NCBI GenBank assembly: GCA_947034895.1
Contig: OX344763.1
Coordinates: 35,525,025-35,589,024, forward strand
Direction: 5' to 3'
Length of the DNA: 64,000 nt
Source of the DNA: Rhytidiadelphus loreus
Lineage: Eukaryota; Streptophyta; Bryopsida; Hypnales; Hylocomiaceae
Shown here: in pieces, positions 54,996 through 64,000 of the stretch
Layout of the letters: every line of letters begins with the position of its first letter
Position numbering within the stretch: the stretch's first letter is position 1
Notes under the pieces: generated by a model
Seen by the model: only the letters and a program-made list of their open reading frames with translations
What the model was told of the DNA's origin: nothing
Databases searched by the model: none
Made by a program: the position numbers and the translations under genes

Positions 54996-55504
54996 CTTCA
55001 AAGTTAGCCAGTGGAATTAGAAAAAAAAAACCCGTTGTAATTTGAAAACATCAGCAAAAAAAATTGGTGAGAAAATCTGTAAAAAATCTGTAAAATCTAT
55101 GTCTGTGTGCACAACCTTTTGTGTCAACTCAAGTATCAAAGTGATTGGAAAAATGACAGTGCAATGGCATGTGCTGTCAAAAAGTGAGGCATCGAAATAA
55201 TGTGGTCCAACTTTTCTGATGGGATGGGATACAAAGGAACCTCGTCCTTGTATAGTTGTGTAAGCACGTGCAAAGAAAAAAAAATAAGGAACAATTAGAA
55301 CGGGTTTCTAGAATAAAATAAATAGGAATTGGCACTTGCTGAGTAAAACTAAGTATGTGAGGGTCTGTTTTTTGTGGTCCAAACTATCAACTAGTGCACT
55401 AGTTAATTCAATTAGTGCAAGATTGTATCGCATTTCTATTCTTTTTAAATAATTTGATATTACATATCTTAACTAGAATAAAATTTAATTCCAATATTCT
55501 AATG
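54996..55504. other. Unassigned intergenic region
   Basis: No supported feature. Confidence 0.3.
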
Positions 55505-56429
55505 ACTTATACCCGATAAGACCAAGGCTTATTTTTTGGGGTCAAAAAACACTCAGAACTGTCATTTTTATTGTGAAGTGCAATTTTTTTTTCTTTTTTC
55601 ATTTGCATGTCAACCCATAGGATTTTGCACTTAACTAGTATGAGATTGCATAGAAGAAATTTCAGAAACTTTCACCATGTATATTGCAAGATATTTACAT
55701 TCAAAGTGAAGAAAATGTTTTTTCTTAAACCTTGTTTTATTAGAATTTAAAACTTTGAATCTTCTGAAGTTCAATTTTTTTGCAAAATAGATTTTGAATT
55801 AAAAAATTTATATGCTGAAGAATTGGATTGGAAGTCTTGTGAAAAGAAATTCACAAGAATAAAAATGTGATTATCATTCTTTAAAAAATTGTTACATGGA
55901 AGTGGGTATGAGATAGAAGGAAAAACTAAATCATTAACAGCTTGGAGATGGAATTGAAATACAAAAATCCCAATGGTAAGACTGTTCTAGCAAAAAACTA
56001 TACCATAAAAAACTCTTTTTTTGAAAAATTGGAAAAATTGAGTTAAAAAAATGGATCTTATAAGTTATTTTTTGAAGAAGATGTTTTGATTACATGAAAA
56101 AAAAGATTCTCCGTAATTTTCTTATCATTAATCCAAATAAAATGAATCAAATCTTTCTAAATAGAAAATTTTATTTTCTATGACAAAAAAAATTTTAAAA
56201 TTTGAATTTTGAATTTTTGTGATCTTTTTTGTATTGCTTGACAACCCCCATTTAAAACTTTGGGTGGCATAACTTTTGCTCCAAAACATTGATTGAAATA
56301 AAAGTTATATTTCTAAAAAGCTAATGAGTTAATTTCTATCTTCAAAAAAAATTTAAAAAAATCATGTCAAAATTGAGATCATAGGAACTTGCCCGAACCT
56401 ACAAGGGAATTTTTGTTCCTTTAAGGGCT
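55505..56429 (-). mobile_element. Decayed long TTAA-type element
   Basis: The reverse strand follows 45169-46093 (CCTACAAGGGAAT, ATATTGCAAGATATTTACAT, GAGATAGAAGGAAAAACTAA), ending TTCCTTTAAGGG-CTAG where TTAA has been lost. The left end is only approximate. Confidence 0.55.
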
Positions 56430-57124
56430 AGGTGGATAGAAGATATTCCCTTCATTTCCTAGTAGCCATTAAATAAATAAAATTTAGATGATTTGCTTAT
56501 GAAAAATGAAACAATTAGTGTGACTTGCACTAATAAATTTAACTTATGTAGTACAAACAATTTTTCGTAATGTTCACATATCATCCTCAATTTAATACCT
56601 AAGGTGTTTTATCACATAGTCCCTAAGTGTTTGTTTACATGTATTTAGATTTATTTGAAATTAATTTTTTAGAGATGTTAAAATTCAAATATTTGGGAGG
56701 CAAATTGAGCCCCCAATTGACATTTGTTGATCCACATTTGTCTACATTGAACTACATATAAATTATAGACCTACATGAAAAAAAATTGGTCCAAGAAACA
56801 TTTTTATTGCCACAAATGATGGATACCATCAAAAAATTGATGAAATTATCAAAATTGAACTAGCAACTTGGACAAATATTGTTCCCTATGGTTAGAAGTC
56901 GGCATCTCTTGCCAAATGGGTATTTAATTATTTTCCAAAAATAAGAGAATCTTATTAAATTATCTTTCATACCCATAAAATTGCAAAAAATATACCTAAA
57001 ATTTTTGGCACCTATTTTTAAAGATGTTAGAGCATCCTTGATGCAAACTATAATTAGCCAAATTTGTTGGCCCAGATGTGAGGTATGATATGTAACATGA
57101 ACTACTATTACCATCTGAATTAGA
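56430..57124. other. Unassigned AT-rich region
   Basis: No gene is supported; short minus-strand frames at 56860-57189 have no motif. Confidence 0.3.
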
Positions 57125-57260
57125 ATTAGAAAAAAAATTGTTTTTTTTGCATTCTTCCTCATCCTTGTTTTTGCACATATTGAGCTCAATTTCTCAAGAA
57201 ATTTCTCATATCCTACATATTGAAATGCTTATTTTAACCGTTTATGGTATTTCTACCTTA
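57125..57260. mobile_element. Right half of a TA-AGGTAGGAATACC MITE
   Basis: Ends TTTATGGTATTTCTACCT-TA and contains TTGCATTCTTCCTCATCC and TGAGCTCAATTTCTCAAG, as in the reverse strand of 63733-64000. The left half is missing. Confidence 0.65.
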
Positions 57261-57653
57261 GTGGTCTCTTTGCATCTTTGAAAATGAGTCCTCTACAATG
57301 AACAAAATTGTCTTTATGGCTCCTCAACTACCCCAAATTGTTGAATTAACACCTAAAAGCCAATTGTTCATTGACATGTAATTGAAATAGACTGTGTAGT
57401 TTCTTATGAAGGTAGTTTTGGTTTGATGTTCATAAATTTTTTGATAGAAGGAGTGAACAAATACCCCCCTAGTAGAAATATAATTTTTTTCCAACTAGGT
57501 GCCTAAATCAAAAGTTACGCCACCTTGAACTTTTTTGGCAGTTTGTGCAATTTGGGCATCTTTTGGGCATCTTTTGCAAAAATGCTCATCAGCTTTGGAA
57601 ATTTGGCATGTATGTAATTAATAAAATATGAAATACAATTTGTCAAATACAAG

Positions 57654-57965
57654 TATTACATATGTTTTGGCTGCTTAGGAGGGCTGCAAGTTCCCAACTC
57701 GAAACCCCCTTGAGAACCGCCAAAACCTGTTGTTCCCCACCTGTGCTGACTTGGCCGAGAGACTACCAGGTCAATTTTTTCGAAAAAAAATAATAAAAAA
57801 ATAAAAATTTAACTTTGTTTATCATTTTAAGGACTTAAATTTTTATTTTTGTTTTTATTTTTCAAAAAAAATAAAATCTAACAACGACGTTCTTTCACTG
57901 CCGGGGGAACAACACCGGGAACGGCCCTGAAACAGCCCTCTAGGACCCCGAAATCTCATCTAATG
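57654..57965. mobile_element. CATTA-family MITE, diverged
   Basis: Right end reverse-complemented CATTAGATGAGATTTCGGGG; left TATTACATATGTTTTGG; both lead into TAG(A/G)AGGGCTG. The subterminal GGGAACGGCCCTGAAACAGC matches the motif near the right end of 5473-6198. About 312 bp with an AT-rich core. Confidence 0.65.
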
Positions 57966-59051
57966 TTTAGTTATCAAATCATAGTCTAAGAGGAGTCAAA
58001 TTTCCTCATTGTACAAGAAATCATCAACAAATTCACTTTATCTCTTTGCATTGCAGAGTGATTTAGAGTAAGCTAGAATCCATATTTGCTTCTACAATTT
58101 TCATGAGTGAACCTAACACCATATGTCTGTATACTTATGAATGATCAAAATCTACATTTCTATGTAGAGCCCAAAAAAAAATTTCACTCCAAAAGGTCTT
58201 GAAGTTGCTAATCCTATTTTGTAGGAATGAAGAAAATTTTTATATTCTCACTTCTAACGTTATAATTTTTCATTCCATGTGGTCGAATGGGCTGAATTTT
58301 TTTTCTAAACATTGCCTTACTTGTTTATTACACTTTTGTACGGTTGGAATTCACAAAAAGAAGTTTTAGTTTTAGATTATGGACAATGCATAAAAGATGA
58401 ATAGTTTTGAAATTTTTTTTCTTACAAAACACCTTTTAGCCTTTAGGGGTTAAGTGATACGTCCCTCCTAGGTATCTAACAAAACATAATACCTTCCCCA
58501 TTGTATGGTTATACAATGTTATGAAGTTCTTTCTCTTTTCTCTCCAATTTCCATTCCAAAACGGCGAATTTTTTTGTCGCTAAAATACATGGAAAGAACC
58601 CAGGTCCCAGTAAGTTACTAATTGGCCCTCGTGTGGGGCCGGTCTCCCTGACCCAAAGTTGACCCCCATTGACCCCAACGACCCCCTTCATCCGGTAGGT
58701 CGGTACCGAATGTCGGAATTTAACACCTACCAACCTCCCCAAAGCCCCAAACCCCATTCACACTCACCCCACCCCCACCCCCACATACACCCACACAAAC
58801 ACCGCGTTTCCGACCTTCCCCGAGCTCCCCATATTGCAGCCTTCGTGGTTTCCGCTGTCGAACCCCACCGCGCGCATCTCATGGCCTCTTCAAAATGGCA
58901 ACCTCCCCACCACGACCTCACCCATAACTCCCCTTGCCACTTCGCCTAATTACTCGCTCTCGCACCGCAACAATCAAAGTCCCACGGTGCTCCCAAATCC
59001 ACTGCCAATTCTTTTGGTGGGGTTCACGGGGTTCACCTCCACGTAGCTAGC
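57966..59051. other. Intergenic region, partly TTAA-element, partly C-rich
   Basis: A TTTAGGGG-TTAA end at 58453 and CATTCCATGTGGTCGAAT-like phrases mark a truncated TTAA-type element (about 58190-58453). 58650-58830 is unusually C-rich (CACCCCACCCCCACCCCCAC); the His/Pro-rich frame there is a compositional effect. Beyond 58830 the GC content rises towards the receptor gene. Confidence 0.45.
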
Positions 59052-59549
59052 TTGGCTTGGCTTGGCTTGCCTTCGAAACTGAGTGGGAGTGATTTGCGCT
59101 GCGAAGTGTGCTGTTGCTGTACGTTTTTCTCTCAGGAGCCGTCTGTTGTGGGGTTGGTTCACTTACAACGCTCGATCGACCTTTCAGTGGAGAGTTTTCT
59201 TGCATTGGGTTCTTGGGGTTCACTTGCTCGGCATGGCTGGGGTGCGGCAAACAACCAGGTATGGGAACCCGTATAATTTACTCAGAGGCTGTGTGTGTTG
59301 GTTTGGTTTGGTTTGGTTAGATTTTGTTGGAATCTCTTGGATGCGAATGATGTGCGCTATTTTGATTATGCTGTCTTGGTTTAGAGATGAAGTTGAGGGC
59401 AGAAATTGGTTGATAGTTAGGATCTATCTTGGGTTTTCTCGCTCAACGTCGTCGACTCGCCGATGCAAATCTGGGACTAAGTTAGTTGAAGAGAGTGGAG
59501 CTTTAGGATGAGGAATAGTTTACCGGCCTATCAGTTGAGTAGTTGAGCG

Positions 59550-59587
<38 letters not shown>

Positions 59588-60145
59588 GTACTTCAAGAGC
59601 TGAGAGGTTTTGTTTTAAATGTAGTCGTACTACTACTTCTATACAGTCAAGAGTATGGATTTTGCCGTTCAGAACTTTGGGTTTGAAGTGGAATGAAGTG
59701 GCGTGGGTTGCGTGTTGAAGATTTGAGTTGACGAGCCGATTTCGAGGAGCTAATGTATATCTGGAACTAAACTAGTTGAAGAGCCGATGTAGAGTCGCCA
59801 AGCGATTTGTTGTTTCGGTTCTTCGTGACCTGAGAGGCTGTGTTTTGGAGTGGCGCGGTTGTACTACTACATTCAGAAATATGATTTACCGTTAAGCACT
59901 TCGTCTTTGAAATGGAATGAAGTTATGTTGGTCACGATCGACTTTGAAACTTTTGAGACTGACGAGTGACGTAACCTTATCTTGCAGGTCTGTGGCTGAA
60001 GCTTCGATTTCCCTTCCTGGACGTCCTGTTCAATTTTCCAATGGACCAAAGTAGACAATTGCCGAAGTGAAGCATCCGATTGTTGCTGCGGAATTCAAAT
60101 ACATCGATCCACCCTTGAAGCAGAAGAAGGACAGAGTCTAGCAAG
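59052..60145 (+). promoter_or_regulatory. Promoter and spliced 5' leader of the LysM receptor gene
   Basis: A likely leader intron runs from donor ACCAG|GTATGG (59259) to acceptor CTTGCAG (59987). The spliced leader would contain an upstream frame starting with ATG at 59233 and ending at TAG 60050-60052, about 29 codons across the junction. Pentamer runs (TTGGC)n at about 59047-59072 and (TTTGG)n near 59300, and a (TTG)12 tract at 59551-59586 inside the intron, are also present. This is inference from splice motifs. Confidence 0.45.
59551..59586. repeat. (TTG)12 microsatellite
   Basis: Twelve uninterrupted TTG triplets within the probable leader intron of the LysM receptor gene. Confidence 0.95.
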
Positions 60146-62511
60146 ATGTTTTCGATGTGGAGAAGTAGGCCTGCGGTTCTGTTGTTCTGGGCAGTGGTAC
60201 TAGTGCCCATGGCGATGGCCCAGCAGCAGTACAACAACACAGACGGCTACACCTGCACCGGCGTTCGCCAAACCTGCAGCGCCTACGCCTTATACCGAAC
60301 CTTCCAATCGAACGAAACCCTGCAGAAAGTGGGCGGCTACTTCAACAAAACCACCACAGCCATTTCCAATGTGAGTGGTCTCAACCTCCTTTCTCCGAGC
60401 GCCGGTCTCCGACAATCCCAGCCTCTCTACATCCCCTTGGACTGCAGCTGCCAGAACGTGACCCAGCAGATGCAAGTCCAACACACGATTGTCTCCGGGG
60501 ACACTTTCTGGCTACTCTCGGTGACAATCTACGGCGGGTTAACCACCTACCAAGCTATGATGATCCTGAACCCCAAGAAAGACATCTACAACCTCCAAAT
60601 TGGGGATACAATCATGATTCCCATCTTCTGTGCTTGTCCTACAGCAACACAGATCGCAAACGGAGCCAACTTCTTGCTCACACACACAGTCTACTTTGGT
60701 GAGACTCTGGACATTGTGAGTGGATACTATGGGATCACAGCAGCTGAGCTCAGCGCTGCAAACGAGATTGCGGCTGATACACCACTTGGGGAGAATACTA
60801 CGCTTCTGGTTCCGTTAGCTTCCTTGCCGCCATTGGCAACCATGAACTTCGCTGCTGTGCCTCCTCCGCCTCCTGTAGTTGCCACTCCTCCTGGGCCAAG
60901 TGAGTCTCCCAGTGTTGTGGTGGTGACGAAATCAGCTTCTAAGACGCCGCTTATTGTTGGAATTGCGGTGGGGGCGTTTGGGTTGACGTTGGCGGCTGTG
61001 TTTGGGGCGCTGTTGTTGATGAAAGCTTGCCAAAGGCGTGATGGCGATCCTAAAGATGTTGGGCTGTACGAGAGCCGGGGGTATTACCAGAATGCGCCGA
61101 GTGGCTCCAACAAAGGCTCAGAAGGGATGAAGCCGAATGCTTATCATCTGGAGATGCTGGCGGGCATGTCGGATGTGGTGGGCTCGGATAAGCCGATTTT
61201 GCTGTCGTACCAGGAGCTTCAAGATGCCACGCAGGACTTCAGTGAGGAGAATCTCGTCCAGGGGTCGGTGTACAGGGGGCGCATCAATGGACAGCTTGTG
61301 GCCATCAAGCAGATGAAGGGCAACATGTCGCAGGAGCTGAAAATTCTGTGTCAGGTTCATCACAGCAATCTGGTATGGACATGGATCCTCCCGCCCTCTT
61401 AATGGTTGAATTCAAGAGTTCTCCGAATTTTCTCCCTTTCTACAGTTCTGTGCCATAGCCATGGGGGTTCTAACGAAAATGTAATTGAAGTCCTCACCTT
61501 TGGTGATGGTAAGCACGCCAAACAGTCAAAGGCATGGTTTTACTTACTATCATAGGTTCGGTTTTCTCCTGACGGCGACTTAATTTTGGGGAGATAAAAT
61601 GGAGGTCGCTAGGTTGGTGTACAATGTTTGTTCTGAGATTGATTGCTGGATTTTCGTAATCTCTTGCTTTTGTTTGGCTTTGTGAATCTGAATGGAGAGT
61701 GCCTGTTCTGCAGGTAAAGCTGGTGGGGATGTGTGTTGGAGGTTCAGAGCATCTGTTCCTCGTTTACGAGTACGCAGAGAACGGATCCCTGAGCGACTGC
61801 CTGCAGAATCAATCTGCAATTGGACGGAACAGGTTCACCCAAAGCACCGCGTACTTGCCATGGACAGCCAGGGTGAGAATTGCCCTGGACGTGGCGTCAG
61901 GGCTGGACTACATTCACAACTACACCAACCCTAGTTTCGTGCACAAGGACGTGAAGAGCAGCAACATCCTCTTGGACGGGAGCTTCCGAGCGAAAGTGGC
62001 CAACTTCGGCATGGCCAAGTCCGCGGCCACTTCAGGAGCAGGGCCCTTGCTCACCCGCCACATCACGGGCACGCAGGGCTACATGGCCCCTGAGTATCTC
62101 GAGCACGGTCTCGTCACCGTGAAAGCTGATGTGTTCGCCTATGGGGTAGTGCTTTTGGAGATTTTGTCTGGCAAGGACGCCATTGTTCGCCCCGAGGATG
62201 ATAATGCGGTTGATCAGAAAGAGCAGGCATTGTCAGATATCATCTTTGATGTGTTGGATGTGAGTGGGGACCGGCAAACAGTGCAGCTGCGCAGGTTCAT
62301 GGACCCGCAGTTGCATTCGGCCTATCCTCTGGACATCGCCACTAGTGTTGCGAGCTTGGCCAAGACTTGTGTGGATGCGGATCCCGCTGTGAGGCCCAGC
62401 ATGAAGGATGTGACATTCGCGCTCTCCAAGATGCTGGCGGCGTCGCTGGAGTGGGAGGCCAATGCTGGCTACGGCTCGGGCATGTCCACGGTCTCCATTG
62501 AAGCTCGGTAA
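60146..62511 (+). CDS. LysM receptor-like (pseudo)kinase, LYK4/LYK5/LYR type
   Basis: Exons 60146-61372 and 61714-62511 (CTG|GTATGG, CTGCAG|GTAAAG) encode 674 residues. Signal peptide 1-25; extracellular part with C37, C44, CSC (100-102) and CAC (162-164), the CxC spacing that separates three LysM modules; LysM2 about 112-160 (VSGDTFWLLS), LysM3 about 180-224; proline-rich stalk 238-252; transmembrane helix about 268-292; kinase-like domain about 365-650. LysM receptors bind N-acetylglucosamine oligomers (chitin, lipochitooligosaccharides) at the plasma membrane. The kinase domain keeps VAIK (K388), HKD (486-488), N493 and APE (534-536), but the Gly loop is degenerate (LVQGSVYRG, 370-378) and DFG is NFG (506-508). 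Loss of the metal-binding Asp is characteristic of LYR-type members, which signal through an active partner such as a CERK1-like kinase. No active LYK is in this window. Confidence 0.92.
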
Positions 62512-62550
62512 TCGGGCCATTTCAATATGCCCCTCTCCTCTCTGGAGTGG

Positions 62551-63300
62551 GAGCACGGTAATAGAGCGCCCCCGCTCCTTCTTCCTGTCATTTGACCAGT
62601 CCTGAACCTTTTCAGTTTTGTTATCAACAGGCAGAGAGCATATTATCAACTCTAGCTTTGATATTTGATATTAGCTTTGATATCATCTCGAGCTTTGATG
62701 TCATCTCGAGCTTTGATGCTACCTGGATCAGTGACTTGTGAATGCTCGCGCTGGTCTGTGGCTTGTGAACTTTAGCCAGCCGTTTTCCAAGCCTTTTCAC
62801 CATCCCCCGAGAAGCGCAGTGATAATAGGGCCTCTCAAATCAAATCGACAAGCCTCTCTTCTCTTCGTGTCAATACCGCCAGTTTTGTTGGCAGGGAGCA
62901 TGCTAAGCTATAATTGAAATTAAAATGTAGTTTTATAATAGCTTCGATATCGACTCGTGCTTTGACGTTAACACGGCAATACCTGTCTGAAAGACTTACA
63001 ATAGTGCTTGAGTTACGTTGTGAGTGGTGGTTTTTTTGCCTTGAGCAGCACAGCTTCCGAGTCTGTTCACCGTCTCCATACAAGCACGGTAATAGAGCAC
63101 CCTGAATGAACAAGCGCCTCTCCTGGCTCCACCGTTTCAGTATCAATACCATCAGTTTTGCTGACAAGGAGCATATTATCAACTCTAGCTTAAAATAGTT
63201 TGATATTAGGCTTGATATCAACTGTAACTTTGATGTCAACTGTAGCTAGCTGTACGTTTGGTAGATTGTTTCCTAGTCTTTTCCGAATTTCTGTCTGTAT
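62551..63300. repeat. Three degenerate tandem copies of a roughly 265-bp unit
   Basis: The landmark GCACGGTAATAGAGC recurs at about 62552, 62814 (as GCAGTGATAATAGGGC) and 63083. Each copy also carries CAGTTTTG(T/C)T...AGCATATTATCAACTCTAGC-like and GATATCA(T/A)CT phrases. Within copy 1 the phrase ATCTCGAGCTTTGATG is itself repeated. It lies directly 3' of the LysM receptor gene and probably includes its 3' untranslated region. Confidence 0.7.
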
Positions 63301-63732
63301 CACGACCCAACTGCCTGAGAGACGTGAACTTGAATGGGGTCTGCACGAGGTTGAACTGCTGATGTACTCTTTTTATTATTACTCGAAACTTGCAAGGACT
63401 ACATTTTGTTTTTTTTGACACAAATAAAGGGAACCTTTACTGCAAGAGAAAAAATAAAACAGAACCCAGCCGCAAGCGGACAGGGGGGGCAAGTAACCGA
63501 CACAAACCGGACTAAAACGCAAGGACTACATTGACTGCTTACCTTGACTGAGATAAAGTTAGTAGATGAGCATGAGCGTTCTTATAACTGTATTGAAAAG
63601 CTTTAAACAGCATTTGCCTAAAAAGAAATTAAAAAATTAAAAAATGAAGCTTTAAACAGTCCAAAGGATCTGTTCCACTGTTTTCGAAGTCTGGTTTTCT
63701 AGGATTATGCGTTTCAGAACCTGCTGATCAGG
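63301..63732. other. Intergenic region
   Basis: No gene is supported. An AATAAA at 63423 could be a polyadenylation signal for the receptor gene, about 0.9 kb after its stop codon. Confidence 0.3.
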
Positions 63733-64000
63733 TAAGGTAGGAATACCATAAACGGTTAAAATAAGCATTTCAGCAAGCAAGTAGGATATGGGGAGTTCCT
63801 TGAGAAATTGAGCTCAATATGTGCAAAAGCATGGATGAGAATGAATGCAAAAAATTAAAAAAAGAATTTTTTCCCTCAAGAATGAATATTTATACAATAT
63901 AAATGTGGATTCTTCATTTGGACCCCATTCTTGTCTCATAGGTTGGAACTTGTTCCTAATCAAGTGTGAACTAATCAAATGCAAGCAAATCAAATCTTTT
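63733..64000. mobile_element. TA-AGGTAGGAATACC MITE cut by the window end
   Basis: Starts TA-AGGTAGGAATACCATAAA and contains AATAAGCATTTCAG, GAGAAATTGAGCTCAATATG, CTCAAGAATGAATATTT and GGATTCTTCATTTGGACCCC, shared with 8582 (inverted) and 24070. The right end lies beyond 64000. Confidence 0.75.

Noticed and set aside
58659..58949. His/Pro-rich protein
   Set aside because: Caused by the C-rich tract; no start context or homology is visible.

Overview
This window looks like nuclear DNA from a land plant. The evidence is spliced genes with GT-AG introns, an elongator tRNA-Met with the short intron typical of plants, a LysM receptor-like kinase of the plant LYK4/LYK5/LYR type, and an ANTH clathrin-assembly protein of the plant type. 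The DUF7869-type protein at the left end suggests a seed-free plant such as a moss or liverwort, but that is inference; the species cannot be read from the sequence. Base composition is AT-rich outside the genes.

Only about 10% of the window is coding. Left edge (1-4231): a DUF7869-type, transposase-like protein interrupted by one in-frame TGA, preceded by a 40-bp tandem array in which every full unit ends in a hairpin. Middle left (16.1-18.1 kb): a two-exon ANTH/AP180-like adaptor with a long (AG)n tract in its leader. Centre (25.4-27.2 kb): a two-exon membrane-anchored dual-specificity phosphatase whose intron holds two tRNA genes (Val-TAC and intron-containing Met-CAT). Right end (60.1-62.5 kb): a two-exon LysM receptor-like protein whose kinase domain carries NFG in place of DFG, so it is probably a pseudokinase.

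The rest, including an almost gene-free stretch from 28 to 58 kb, is packed with short non-autonomous DNA transposons, often nested. I could separate several families by their ends: (1) TTAA-CCC(C)TAAA elements with a piggyBac-like signature, about 215 bp to 0.95 kb, in at least ten copies; (2) CATTAGATG elements with an AT-rich core that appear to insert with no target duplication, one of them swollen by a 35-copy 14-bp repeat; (3) TA-AGGTAG/AGGTGG elements of Tc1-mariner type in several sequence subfamilies; (4) GC-rich AGGGTGAACTGACCCC elements of about 240 bp; (5) Stowaway-type CTCCCTC elements; (6) TTAGAGCATCTCC elements; (7) a 1.39-kb hAT-type element with a perfect 8-bp duplication. The only transposase remnant besides the DUF7869 gene is a broken PIF/Harbinger nuclease near 42-43 kb.

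The four host genes are unrelated in function and show no operon-like organisation. The receptor would act at the plasma membrane in chitin or Nod-factor-like perception, the ANTH protein in endocytosis, and the phosphatase on an internal membrane. The most unusual content is the repeat landscape: a piggyBac-like MITE family in a plant, a MITE family without target duplication supported by internal empty-site comparisons, and the hairpin minisatellite upstream of the DUF7869 gene.
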